64,000 bases of DNA from an uncultured Eisenbergiella sp. (GCA_910585455.1 CAJUEL010000012.1:1-64000); one strand, 5' to 3'. Shown: positions 51,727 to 60,648, numbered from the stretch's first letter. Notes: generated by a model from the sequence alone, not told the origin. Program-made: numbers and translations.

Positions 51727-52439
51727 TTGAAAAGACTATTGAATACATTATATGTGACATCACATAATCGGTACCTGTCTCTGGATGGGGAAAATGTGGT
51801 GATTCTGGAAAAGGAACAGGAGGTTGCGAGGATTCCTTTGCATAATCTGGAGGCGATTGTAACATTTGGCTATACAGGAGCCAGTCCGGCTCTGATGGGA
51901 GCCTGTGCACAGTGGAATCCGTTTACTTTTCCTGCTTTCCGGATATGATTTTGCAGCAGAAGGAAGATTTTATATTTTCCGGAAGAAACAGAAGACCTCC
52001 GTTGGATGAAGTGAACGCACTGCTTTCTTTTGCCTATACATTGCTGACTTCCATGTGCGCGAGTGCTCTGGAGGCGGTCGGGCTGGATCCTTATGTTGGT
52101 TTTTTTCATACGGACAGGCCCGGAAGAAAGTCTCTGGCCCTCGATATGGTGGAGGAACTGCGCAGTGTGATGGCCGATCGGTTTGTTCTCACCCTGATTA
52201 ATAAAAAAATGGTTCAAAAAAAGGGATTTTTGCGGAAGGAAAACGGAGCCGTCATCATGGATGATGAGACGCGAAAAACCTTTTTAGCCGCCTGGCAGGC
52301 AAAAAAACAGGAAATGATCACCCATCCGTTTCTGGGAGAAAAAACAGAGTGGGGACTGGTTCCTTTTGTGCAGGCGATGCTTCTTGCGCGGTATTTGAGA
52401 GGGGACCTGGACGCATACCCACCGTTTTTCTGGAAATAG
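51727..52439 (+). pseudogene. cas1: cas1 with internal deletion and frameshift
   Basis: The N-terminal frame (51727-51948) reads KRLLNTLYVTSHNRYLSLDGE to PALMGACAQ, then ends in out-of-frame residues. The C-terminal part is in another frame from about 51926: FSCFPDMILQQKEDF, RPPLDEVNALLSFAYTLLTS, ALEAVGLDPYVGFFHTDRPGR, ALDMVEELRSVMADRF. Intact I-C Cas1 is about 340 residues. Roughly 110 central residues, including the catalytic Glu region before YFSVF, are missing at the junction near 51909-51925. The retained His and acidic residue of the C-terminal domain cannot compensate. Spacer integration by this locus should be dead. Confidence 0.9.
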
Positions 52440-52519
52440 AAACAGAGCAAGTGGTTTTGGCGCGGGGGCATCGAAAAATGATGCATGCCGGTTTTTAATG
52501 GAAAAAGGAGGAAGGGGCA

Positions 52520-52810
52520 GTGCTTGTGCTCATTACATATGATGTGAATACGGAAACCGCTGCCGGGCGTACCAGGTTAAGAAAGGTTGCCAAACAGTGC
52601 GTAAACTATGGACAGAGGGTTCAAAATTCCGTATTTGAATGCAATATGGATGCGGCTAAATGCAGACAGGTCAAGGCGATTCTGGAGGACATTATTGACA
52701 AGGATAAGGACAGCCTTCGCTTTTATTATCTGGGTGATCATTACAAAAATAAGGTGGAGCATATTGGAGTCAGGCCAGGATTTGATGTGACAGAAACTCT
52801 TATTTTTTAG
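52520..52810 (+). CDS. cas2: Cas2
   Basis: A 96-residue Cas2, the bridging subunit of the Cas1-Cas2 integrase. MLVLITYDVNTETAAGRTRLRKVAKQC, GQRVQNSVFECNMD and SLRFYYLGDHYKNKVEHIG are typical of subtype I-C. The start is GTG at 52520 behind GGAGGAAGGGG. Intact. It lies 80 bp after the broken cas1. Confidence 0.95.
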   Translation: MLVLITYDVNTETAAGRTRLRKVAKQCVNYGQRVQNSVFECNMDAAKCRQVKAILEDIIDKDKDSLRFYYLGDHYKNKVEHIGVRPGFDVTETLIF

Positions 52811-53003
52811 GAATTGGGTGGGTGCGGACGTGAAGCGAACATGAATATGCAGTGGGATTCGCACCTTGAATTGGGCTATATTTATGAAGCAATCAGAAGA
52901 AAAGTTTAAATTTCTTTTATGAAAAAGACGTTTGGGGAGAATGGGTTTGATAGTTTTGGTGAGATTTTAGGGGTGTTATTAAACAAAATTGTTTATTTTT
53001 GCA
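52811..53003 (+). promoter_or_regulatory. CRISPR leader
   Basis: About 190 AT-rich, gene-free bases between cas2 and the first repeat. TAAACAA/TTGTTTA (52979-52995) forms a dyad just before repeat 1. The conserved end of the array is here and the decayed repeats are at the far end, which identifies this side as the leader. Confidence 0.75.
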
Positions 53004-53839
53004 GTCTTCCTCCGTATGGAGGAAGTGGATTGAAATGTATATGATCGAACACAGGCAGACGTGGATCGGGGTCTTCCTCCGTATGGAGGAAGTGGATTGA
53101 AATTGATACTCGACTGGGAAGGAGACCAAAATGCAAGTCTTCCTCCGTATGGAGGAAGTGGATTGAAATTTCCTGTGCTTTTCCAGTACGTTGTATATAT
53201 CATCGTCTTCCTCCGTATGGAGGAAGTGGATTGAAATAAAAGGGAAGACTGTATCGGCACCTCCGATAGAGTCTTCCTCCGTATGGAGGAAGTGGATTGA
53301 AATCTTTCGCTGCTGTTCATCAGTATCCTGTCAACCGTCTTCCTCCGTATGGAGGAAGTGGATTGAAATACGCCCGAACAGGAAGCGCTGTTCCAGCAGT
53401 TCCTGTCTTCCTCCGTATGGAGGAAGTGGATTGAAATACATACCGGATCATTTTTTCCATCTGCTCCCATTGTCTTCCTCCGTATGGAGGAAGTGGATTG
53501 AAATTCCACGATGGAAAGTACTTTGGAAGAAGGAACTGTCTTCCTCCGTATGGAGGAAGTGGATTGAAATATCTATTTCAAGCTGCATCGCTCCGCCGGG
53601 ATCGTCTTCCTCCGTATGGAGGAAGTGGATTGAAATAAGGAACAGAAAATAGCGATAACAGTGCCTACCGTCTTCCTCCGTATGGAGGGAGTGGATTGAA
53701 ATATTTCCAGCGCTGCCAGTTTCTGCTCTTTCTGAAGTCTTCCTCCGTATGGAGGAAGTAGGTTGAAATGTCATATGTTACTATTTTGGCAGCGAGGAAT
53801 TCAGGTATGCTTCCGTATGAAGAAAAAGTGGCTTGAAAT
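53004..53839 (+). CRISPR. Type I-C CRISPR array, 13 repeats and 12 spacers
   Basis: Repeats are 33 nt, beginning GTCTTCCTCCGTATGGAGG and ending AAGTGGATTGAAAT, with the stem CTTCCTCC/GGAGGAAG. Repeat starts: 53004, 53071, 53137, 53205, 53271, 53337, 53405, 53472, 53538, 53604, 53670, 53737 and a badly decayed one at about 53807. Spacers are 33-37 nt (mostly 33-35). The first ten repeats are identical; repeat 11 has one change, repeat 12 two, repeat 13 many. Trailer-end decay fits a leader at cas2. Confidence 0.98.
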
Positions 53840-53949
53840 AAATAATTAAACATTTACATTAACCGGAGTCATTAAACGCGCAGTGAATTTCGTCAGGAAT
53901 GGGGAAGAGAGCATAAACTGTTCCAATGAAAAATATTCCATTTTGCGTA

Positions 53950-54299
53950 CGGGAAGCCAATAAAAAGGAACCCCGTATGGCTGACAAGCACTTCACATAT
54001 GAAGACAGCGGCAGCTGCCGAGATACAGAGAAATGTAAAAAAGCAGACAAAAGCTGGACGTTGAGGAATGAAGTTCTATGCATAAAGAGGTGTTGAATAA
54101 CCTCGAGGGCATGCATAGAGCTTTGCTGGGGAGGAACCGTTCAATCCAGACAGAAGGGAGCTTTGAGATCATGAAATATAACCGGTGGTACAAAGGGACT
54201 GAATTCGGTAAAACGGGGACTTTTTCTGGTATTCATTGGGCATAATCTCTATAAATTTCACAACAAACAGATGAGCCTCCAGAAAGCGGCTCAAGAATA
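53950..54299 (+). pseudogene. IS1182-like transposase remnant
   Basis: Scattered frames keep the C-terminal signature of IS1182-type transposases: LNNLEGMHRALLGRNRSIQT then EGSFEIMKYNRWYK (compare the usual NRSIQVEGAFGVLK.D), and in another frame IGHNLYKFHNKQMSLQKAAQE before TAA at about 54299. A Cys-rich segment (SGSCRDTEKCKKADKSW) lies upstream near 54005. Frameshifts and missing N-terminus show it is dead. It abuts the trailer end of the CRISPR array. Confidence 0.65.
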
Positions 54300-54793
54300 A
54301 AAAGTGGCAGATTTTATAGGGAAAGGGGCGTTATATGCCTTTAAGAGTCAAATGCGGATAAGGTGACAATATAAACAGGGGGCATCAAAAGTGGAGATTT
54401 TAAACTCCGTTTTTTTATTGCCCAACACATAGCCAATTTCTTTTTCCAGCGCATGCTTTTTATAATAGCAATGGTCTCTGTGACAGCGTTCATAATGCAT
54501 GCTACAGCTTGCATTCCGCAGTTTATCTACAAATCATGCAAAGCAAATTGCGTGATTTGGCAGGCAAGACTGATGGGACAGGGGCAGATATCACAAATTC
54601 ACTTTCCACAGCATGGGTAATAACTCACAAAAATTGTATAAAATGTACAAATGCACTTACATTTACTAAAAAAAAGTGATAAAATAGAAAATGTAAATGG
54701 TTTGATACAGAGGATAAGGGTGCGCCGGAAAACAGTTTTTTGGCGGTCCTCAAAGCAGGGTATAGCAAAAATATTTTGCAGAAGGGAGAGTGG
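54300..54793 (+). other. Gap between IS remnant and carD-like gene
   Basis: No gene supported. It holds a small terminator-like GGAG-attttaaa-CTCC hairpin followed by seven T (54393-54416). It also holds an inverted repeat CATTTAC/GTAAATG (54660-54699) around an AT-rich stretch with GATAAAAT, which is the likely promoter region of the CarD-family gene. Confidence 0.4.
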
Positions 54794-55309
54794 ATGTTTC
54801 AGGTTGATGATATTGTGGTATATGGAAGGAACGGCGTTTGCAGAATAACGGATATTGGCACAATTTCCATGTCCATGGCGGATAGCCATAAGCTGTATTA
54901 TACGTTAAAGCCATTGTTTGGGCATGATGCGGTGCTTTATGTGCCTGTTGACCGGGAGGGAAGCGTCATGCGTCCGGTTATGACGCAGGAACAGGCGAAG
55001 GAGCTGATCAGTGAAATTCCGGATATCGAGTGTGTATTCAGCGCGAATGAGCGGGAGCGGGAAGCGCAGTATAAGGAAGCGCTTCGTACCGGCGACAGCA
55101 GGGAGCTTGTGAAGATCATCAAGCTTTTATATGGAAGAAAGCAGGCGAGAATCCGTCAGGGAAAGAAGATGACTTCGGTGGATGAGCGGTATTTTAATCA
55201 GGCGCAGGAGCGTCTTTACGAAGAGCTGGGGTATGCGTTGGACATCACGAAAGACAAGGTGGAATCCTATATTGCGGATAATATTGTCGCGGCGGGAAAA
55301 TGGCTGTGA
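54794..55309 (+). CDS. CarD family transcriptional regulator
   Basis: A 171-residue CarD/CdnL-type protein. The N-terminal RNA-polymerase-interacting Tudor-like domain is clear: MFQVDDIVVYGRNGVCRITDIG, then HDAVLYVPVDREG. The C-terminal helical domain (about 75-171) follows. Such proteins bind the RNAP beta subunit and stabilise open complexes. ATG at 54794 follows GGGAG; a longer frame upstream is not supported. Stand-alone gene with its own terminator. Confidence 0.88.
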   Translation: MFQVDDIVVYGRNGVCRITDIGTISMSMADSHKLYYTLKPLFGHDAVLYVPVDREGSVMRPVMTQEQAKELISEIPDIECVFSANEREREAQYKEALRTGDSRELVKIIKLLYGRKQARIRQGKKMTSVDERYFNQAQERLYEELGYALDITKDKVESYIADNIVAAGKWL

Positions 55310-55314
55310 GGGAA

Positions 55315-55340
55315 GGACCGGTTTAGCCGGTTCTTTTTTT
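55315..55340 (+). terminator. Terminator after the carD-like gene
   Basis: GGACCGG/CCGGTTC (one G-U pair) with a TTTAG loop followed by seven T (55334-55340). Confidence 0.8.
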
Positions 55341-55378
55341 ATACGATAGGAAACTTCGTTCCCTATCGTATAAAAAAA
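55334..55378. repeat. AT-capped long inverted repeat
   Basis: TTTTTTTATACGATAGG pairs with CCTATCGTATAAAAAAA, a 17-bp stem that includes both T and A tracts, with a partly paired AAACTTCGTTC loop. It overlaps the T run of the carD terminator and could terminate in either direction. Confidence 0.6.
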
Positions 55379-55391
55379 GACATTAATGCGT

Positions 55392-55467
55392 ACTCGCGCG
55401 TGAGGAAGAAGTTGCCTGTCGGCAACCGCGCTCGACGCGGTGTGTGCGCTTTGCGCACACTTTTTTA
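55392..55467 (+). repeat. Dispersed intergenic repeat with terminator, copy 2
   Basis: Same element as 34169-34246: CTCGCGCGTGAGGAAGAAG, GAAGTTGCCTGTCGGCAACC, and the terminal hairpin GTGTGCGC/GCGCACAC with TTTTTTAT. Both copies lie after a terminator hairpin and upstream of a methyltransferase-containing gene. Confidence 0.75.
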
Positions 55468-55474
55468 TGTATCC

Positions 55475-55505
55475 TTGACTCTCCCCCAGGGGGAGCCCTT
55501 ATAAT
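55475..55505 (+). promoter_or_regulatory. MerR-type promoter with 19-bp spacer
   Basis: TTGACT (55475-55480) and TATAAT (55500-55505) are separated by 19 bp, and the spacer holds the perfect dyad CTCCCCCAGGGGGAG (55481-55495). This is the defining geometry of MerR-activated promoters, which need DNA untwisting by ligand-bound MerR. Confidence 0.9.
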
Positions 55506-55544
55506 GAACATAAGAGAAGCGGACAGATACAGGGAGGAGCAGGG

Positions 55545-56753
55545 ATGAAAGAAAAAATGACATCGGGTGAGCTGGCAAAAAGGACGGGCGTATCCCAGAA
55601 AGCGATCCGGCTGTATGACGAAAAGGGGCTGCTGCGCCCGACGGCGTATTCGGAAGGGAATTATCGCCTCTACGATGAAGAGGCGCTGTTCACGCTGGAA
55701 AAAATCATCGCCCTAAAGCAGGTGGGATTTTCGCTGGACGAAATCCGGGAAAATCTGATTTTTGACGAAGGCATGGATATACAAACCTCTCTGCGGCAGC
55801 AGATACAGCTTTTGTATGAAAAGAAAAAGCAGCTGGAAAGCTCCATCGCATGTCTGGAAAACGCGCTGAAACGCTGTAGCGGACAAAACGATTGGGACAG
55901 TGTGGCGGAAGCGCTGCGCAATATTTTGATCAATCAGGCAGCGAACGAAAGATATCAATATTATCAGGAACAGAAAAGCGGGGCATGGTATCCGAAGATA
56001 TACCGGTCCCTGCGGATTGAGAGTGGGCAAAGAATTCTGGATCTGGGCTGTGGCCGCGGGCTTTTGTGGCTGCAAAACCGGGAAGCTCTGCCTCAAAATA
56101 TCCGGGTCGATGCGGTGGACCTGCACGGAAGCGGAGCGGACAGCTTTGCGCAGGAGCTGGAAAAGAGCGAAGAGGTGCTGCCGCCCAGCACGGCCTTTCA
56201 TTTCTGGTGGCAGGATGTAGAGGAGGAGTCTTTGTGGGAACAGCTGGCAGCGCATGCGCCTTATCAGCGGGTTATCGCCCACTATTTTCTGCATTTTCTG
56301 CGGGATGAGGAAAAAATGCTTTCCCGGATTGCCCGGATTCTCGCTCCCGATGGGCTTTTCTCCTGCAATGGTCCGTGTGTCAGCCGGGAATATGGCTTCT
56401 GGGAGGAGTGGCTGCAAAAGCACGGGATCGATGCAGGCTTTGTTTCCGCCAAAATAAAAGAGCGGAAGAAAAGAGAAGGGGAATTTTTAAAAAAGCTGCA
56501 GCGACATTTTTCTACCGTCAAAAGCGTAGAGCTTTCCAACGATATGAAATATGAGCAGCCTGAGGCGCTTCTGAAACGGCTGCTGTGCTTTTTCCCGGAT
56601 CAGAAAAAGGCGCTGTGCGCAGAGCGGGAGCGGATTCTGGCATATGCGGGGGAGGAGCTGGATCGTGCCGGGATCATTACCGTTCCAATCAGCATGACCT
56701 TCCGGCACTGTTTTGCTTTGGACAGGGAGAAAGTAAAACTTTCATACGATTGA
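55545..56753 (+). CDS. MerR regulator fused to a class I methyltransferase
   Basis: A 402-residue fusion. Residues about 5-75 are a MerR HTH (TSGELAKRTGVSQKAIRLYDEKGLLRP, then NYRLYDEEALFTLEKI), followed by a dimerisation coiled coil (about 85-115). From about 130 to 400 a SAM methyltransferase fold follows: RILDLGCGRGLLWLQNR, VDAVDLHGSGADSFA, VIAHYFLHFLRDEEKML and ILAPDGLFSCNGP. It reads from a 19-bp-spacer promoter it probably controls and precedes an ABC exporter pair by 36 bp. The methyltransferase part could be the effector sensor or could modify the inducer. Confidence 0.9.
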   Translation: MKEKMTSGELAKRTGVSQKAIRLYDEKGLLRPTAYSEGNYRLYDEEALFTLEKIIALKQVGFSLDEIRENLIFDEGMDIQTSLRQQIQLLYEKKKQLESSIACLENALKRCSGQNDWDSVAEALRNILINQAANERYQYYQEQKSGAWYPKIYRSLRIESGQRILDLGCGRGLLWLQNREALPQNIRVDAVDLHGSGADSFAQELEKSEEVLPPSTAFHFWWQDVEEESLWEQLAAHAPYQRVIAHYFLHFLRDEEKMLSRIARILAPDGLFSCNGPCVSREYGFWEEWLQKHGIDAGFVSAKIKERKKREGEFLKKLQRHFSTVKSVELSNDMKYEQPEALLKRLLCFFPDQKKALCAERERILAYAGEELDRAGIITVPISMTFRHCFALDREKVKLSYD

Positions 56754-56788
56754 ATTTATGTCCGTCAAAGTAGACAAGGAGTGTAAGT

Positions 56789-58567
56789 ATGAGATATTGT
56801 TTTCGTATGACAAAAGGATACCGGCTTTGGTTATGCGGCCTGTTTGTTGTGGTTCTTTGCGCCACGGGAACGGGGGCGCTGTTTCCCTGGGCGATCGGGA
56901 GGCTGGTGGATGAAATTTTTTACCGGAGACGGATGAGGGGCTTTCTGGCGGCGTTTTGCGTGTATGCAGGGCTGTATCTGCTCAACCAGTGCCTGCACGG
57001 CGCGCTGAATTATTTCTGGGTGCGGCTTCGCGTGACCTGGCTGATCGATATCCGAAAGGCATGCTTTTCCCATCTGCAAAAGCTTAAGGCGGAGGTCTTA
57101 TGCGGCATCAGAAGCGGAGATGTGATCAGGCGGATGCGGGAGGATGTGGAATGTTTTCTGGAATTTGTGCACCGCAGCCTGTTTTATGTGGCGGCACATA
57201 TTTTACAGCTGGGGATTTCGCTGGGATATCTTTATGTCACCGCCCCTTCCATGGCGCTTGCGGCGCTTGTATTTACGCCGGTCATGGGATATACGGTCCG
57301 CCATTTTACGGCAAAGCTTACGGCAGAGCATCAAAGGATACAAAACGGCAAAGGGCTTTTGGAGGCGTGGATTCTGGAAATGATGGCGGGAATCTTTCGG
57401 TGGAAGCTTTTGGGCGCGGCGGATCAGGTGCAGCGGGATTATCGGGAAAAAAGCTGTCGGGTGCTGGAGGGAGAAATTCATGCGGGCTTTACAGGGCTGT
57501 ATGCGGAAAATTTAAACGGCGCGCTGACGCTTTTGGGACAGCTTGCCGTGTATGCGATCGCCGCTTACCGGATCCGGGGAGGCAGCATGACGGTGGGGCA
57601 GTTTGTGGCAAGCGCCTCTTACTTTGCGGGCTGTGCGGGGTATTTTCGTGCCATCGGGAAGAAAATTCAGGACAGCAGCCAAAACCTTGCGGGGATCAGG
57701 CGGGTGGAGGCTTTTATGGGCTGGGAGGAAGAGCGGGATTGCCCCGGGGCATATACGCGCATATTTGAAAAGGGCAGCATCCGTCTGGAGGGAGTGTCCT
57801 TCGGATACGGAAAAGAAAGAGTGCTTCACGGGATCGATCTGCAGATCGAGGCAGGAGAGCGGCTGGCGCTGGTGGGAAAAAGCGGGGAAGGAAAGAGCAC
57901 CCTGTTAAAGCTTTTATGCCGGCTTTACGAGCCGCAGGAGGGACAGATTTTTGTGGATGGAGCATGCCTGCACACCTGTACGCTGGCGGGCGTGCGCAGC
58001 CAGATCGCGGTTGTGTGGCAGGAGAACGGGCTGTTTCATGCCAGCCTGCGGGAAAATATCGCATTGTCCGACGACTCTTCGCAGGACAGACGGATATGGG
58101 AAATTCTGGAGGGACTGAGGCTTAAGGAGCTGGCAGAGAGCCTGCCGGCGGGGCTGGACACGGTTTTGGGAGAGGGAGAAAGGAGCTTATCCGGCGGTCA
58201 AAAGCAGCGCATCGCCATCGCCAGATGCGTGTTCAAACAGCCGAAGGTGTTGCTTTTGGATGAGGCAACCTCTGCGCTGGACGGGGAGACGGAAACGGCG
58301 GTCATCACGTTTTTGTGTGAACAGCTTCCCGGAACGACGATCCTTTGCGCGGCCCACCGGTTTTCCGCCGTGCTTGCCTTTCCCCAGACAGCGGTGCTGG
58401 AGCAGGGCAGGATCAGCGCCAAAGGCCCCCATGCTGTGTTGATGGAACGAAGCGGTCTGTACCGGGCGCTCTATGAGGAATACCGAAGCGGCGCAGACGG
58501 AGAGAAAAATCTGCCGTCGGCGGGTGGCAAAAAGAGGGGAGGGGAAACATTTGAAGCTGCATTTTAA
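56789..58567 (+). CDS. ABC exporter half-transporter 1
   Basis: A 592-residue protein with six membrane helices (about 15-300) and an ATPase domain (about 330-560): Walker A GKSGEGKSTLLKLL, signature LSGGQKQRIAIARC, Walker B VLLLDEATSALD with the catalytic Glu present, and switch His in AAHRFSAV. ATG follows AAGGAGTG. It overlaps the second half-transporter by 17 bp. Together with the MerR fusion it looks like an inducible drug or toxin efflux operon. Confidence 0.92.
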   Translation: MRYCFRMTKGYRLWLCGLFVVVLCATGTGALFPWAIGRLVDEIFYRRRMRGFLAAFCVYAGLYLLNQCLHGALNYFWVRLRVTWLIDIRKACFSHLQKLKAEVLCGIRSGDVIRRMREDVECFLEFVHRSLFYVAAHILQLGISLGYLYVTAPSMALAALVFTPVMGYTVRHFTAKLTAEHQRIQNGKGLLEAWILEMMAGIFRWKLLGAADQVQRDYREKSCRVLEGEIHAGFTGLYAENLNGALTLLGQLAVYAIAAYRIRGGSMTVGQFVASASYFAGCAGYFRAIGKKIQDSSQNLAGIRRVEAFMGWEEERDCPGAYTRIFEKGSIRLEGVSFGYGKERVLHGIDLQIEAGERLALVGKSGEGKSTLLKLLCRLYEPQEGQIFVDGACLHTCTLAGVRSQIAVVWQENGLFHASLRENIALSDDSSQDRRIWEILEGLRLKELAESLPAGLDTVLGEGERSLSGGQKQRIAIARCVFKQPKVLLLDEATSALDGETETAVITFLCEQLPGTTILCAAHRFSAVLAFPQTAVLEQGRISAKGPHAVLMERSGLYRALYEEYRSGADGEKNLPSAGGKKRGGETFEAAF

Positions 58568-60245
58568 ACGGTGCGCGGGTATGGCATCGCGGGCATTATC
58601 TGCGGTATGCAGGGGGAAAGGGATGCTAAGCAACGGCTTATGTGCGGGCGCTTTCATAAGACCTTACCGGAGCAGAGCAGCGGTTTATCTGTTCTGGCGG
58701 CTTTTACAATACGGAATCTCCCTTTTGCCGCCGTTGTGCTATCTGCTGTTTCTCAACGAGGTGATCATGAAGGGGCGGATTGATTTTCTATGGGCGCCCT
58801 TTTTGCTTTATGTGCTGACTTATGCGGGAGCCGCCCTCACCTCGGTCTGCCAGAAACGGGCCTATAACCGGGTTTTTCCCGTCATGGCGCTGGAATGGAA
58901 GGGGCGGATGCTGGAGCAATACGCCCGGCTGGATATCCAAAGGCTGCAGGCGTATACGGCGGGAGAGCGAAAGCTGCGTTTGCATAACGATACGGAAAAC
59001 GCAGCGCTGTACTGGGAAAAAACGCTGGAGGCGGGCGTGTTGTCGGCGGGCGCGCTGGTCACGGCGGGCATTCTGCTTTCCTTAAACTGGATTCTGGCGC
59101 TTTGCAGCTTCGCGCTTTTGCCGGTGTCCTTTTGGGTAACCCGCCTGATTCGGGGAAGGAGCAGCCGGGAGTATGAACGGGAGCGCAGGCTTTTGGGAAG
59201 CTGGCAGGATTTCATGCTTCACAATCTGTTTTTCTGGAAGGAGGTGCGGACGGACGGGCAGCAGGAGCGGCAGGAGAAGCGGTTTGGGGCGCTGTGGAAG
59301 GAGATGGGACAGGCATCGCTGCGCGCTCACATGTACTGGTTTTGCAACAGAACCTTTCTGGCGTTTAAGGACGTGTTTCTGACCCGGATGGGGCTGTATC
59401 TGCTGGGCGGCATTCTGGTCATAAACGGTATGGCTGCGTTGCCGGCGTTGCTCGCCTTCGTGGAATATTATGGCAATTTTGCGGACCGCCTGCTGGAGCT
59501 TGCGGATATTGCCTTAAAAAGAGGGGAGCAGGAGCGGTCGCTGGAAAGAATCGGAGAAATCATGGCGCTTTCTGTCGCGAAGCGGCCGCATCAAATGGAA
59601 GCCTTTGAGAGCCTGCGGTGCGATCGGCTCACATTTGCCTATGAGGAAAACCAGGAAAGCGTTTTGCGGGATTTTTCTCTGGAGGTGAAAAAGGGGGAAA
59701 AGGTGGCGATCGTGGGGGAAAGCGGATGCGGGAAAAGCACGTTGATCAAGCTTCTGGCAGGCTGTCTGGAGCCTGTGGCCGGTGAGGTTTTCTGGAACGG
59801 TCAGCCGGCAGCGCAGACGGACCGGGCCAGCCTGTACCGCAGAGTGGGCTTTTTGATGCAGGAGGGCAGCCTGTTCAATCTGACTATCCGGGAAAATCTG
59901 ACGTTTGCGAAAGCGGATGCGTCCAACAGAGAGCTGGAGGACGCCTGTCGGCGGGCGAACATCCTGGATTTTATTCAGACATTACCTTTGGGCTTTGAGA
60001 CTGTGATCGGGGAAAACGGAATCCGTCTGTCCGGCGGACAAAGACAGCGGCTGCTCATCGCCAGCCTGTTTTTACAGGACCCGGAGGTCATCATCTTTGA
60101 CGAAGCCACCTCCTCTCTGGACTATCAGAACGAAAGCGAAATCCTGCGGCTTTTGACGGAGCAGATGGGCGAAAAGACGCTCATTATGGTGACCCACAGA
60201 AAAACCGCTCTGACAAACTGCGACAGAGTCATTATAATGGACTGA
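58551..60245 (+). CDS. ABC exporter half-transporter 2
   Basis: A roughly 564-residue partner: membrane domain (about 35-310), ATPase domain with Walker A GESGCGKSTLIKLLAG, signature LSGGQRQRLLIASLF, Walker B VIIFDEATSSLD and THRKTAL switch region. TTG at 58551 with GGGGAGGGG upstream is the best start; ATG at 58581 is the alternative. The protein ends DRVIIMD without the usual tail after the D-loop/H-loop region, so it is slightly short. Overlap with the first subunit indicates heterodimer formation. Confidence 0.9.
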   Translation: MKLHFKRCAGMASRALSAVCRGKGMLSNGLCAGAFIRPYRSRAAVYLFWRLLQYGISLLPPLCYLLFLNEVIMKGRIDFLWAPFLLYVLTYAGAALTSVCQKRAYNRVFPVMALEWKGRMLEQYARLDIQRLQAYTAGERKLRLHNDTENAALYWEKTLEAGVLSAGALVTAGILLSLNWILALCSFALLPVSFWVTRLIRGRSSREYERERRLLGSWQDFMLHNLFFWKEVRTDGQQERQEKRFGALWKEMGQASLRAHMYWFCNRTFLAFKDVFLTRMGLYLLGGILVINGMAALPALLAFVEYYGNFADRLLELADIALKRGEQERSLERIGEIMALSVAKRPHQMEAFESLRCDRLTFAYEENQESVLRDFSLEVKKGEKVAIVGESGCGKSTLIKLLAGCLEPVAGEVFWNGQPAAQTDRASLYRRVGFLMQEGSLFNLTIRENLTFAKADASNRELEDACRRANILDFIQTLPLGFETVIGENGIRLSGGQRQRLLIASLFLQDPEVIIFDEATSSLDYQNESEILRLLTEQMGEKTLIMVTHRKTALTNCDRVIIMD

Positions 60246-60283
60246 AGCCGCATGCGGAGAAAAGATTCCGGGCGGCAAAAGGC

Positions 60284-60630
60284 GCGGCTTTCCGGCAGGA
60301 GCAGACACAGGCAGGGCGGGAGCAGCAGGCGGACGGCGGGAACAGAAACGGTGGGCATGCGATACAGGCACAGGGGGTTCCGGTCGCGATATCCGGAGTG
60401 GGAAATTCCACAAAGCGGCAGAATATTCCAGGAACAGGGCGCAAAAAAACTCACTTCGTTCGGACAGTTTTGCGCCCTGTTCCTGGAATATTCTGCCGTT
60501 TTGGGAATTTCTCCACTCCGGATAAAGCTCCCGGAACCTCTTGTGCCTGTATCGCATGCCCACCGTTTCCGTTCCCGCCGTCCGCCTGCTGCTCCCGTCC
60601 TGCCTGTGTCTGCTCCTGCCGGAAAGCCGC
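60284..60630. repeat. Long inverted repeat B
   Basis: A 347-nt palindrome. The outer 100 nt of each arm (GCGGCTTTCCGGCAGGAGCA outward) are complementary with only a handful of substitutions. The inner arms continue through GAATATTCCAGGAACAGGGC to a tip that contains CTCACTTCGTTCGGACAG (60450-60467), the exact reverse complement of the tip of repeat A. Arm sequence is unrelated to A and C. Long frames on both strands here arise from the palindrome and are not genes. Confidence 0.92.
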
Positions 60631-60648
60631 ACCTCCTGTCGCCTGAAA

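Noticed and set aside
52979..53774. Frames encoding repeated SSSVWRKWIEI or QSTSSIRRKT units
   Set aside because: Translations of the CRISPR repeats, not proteins.
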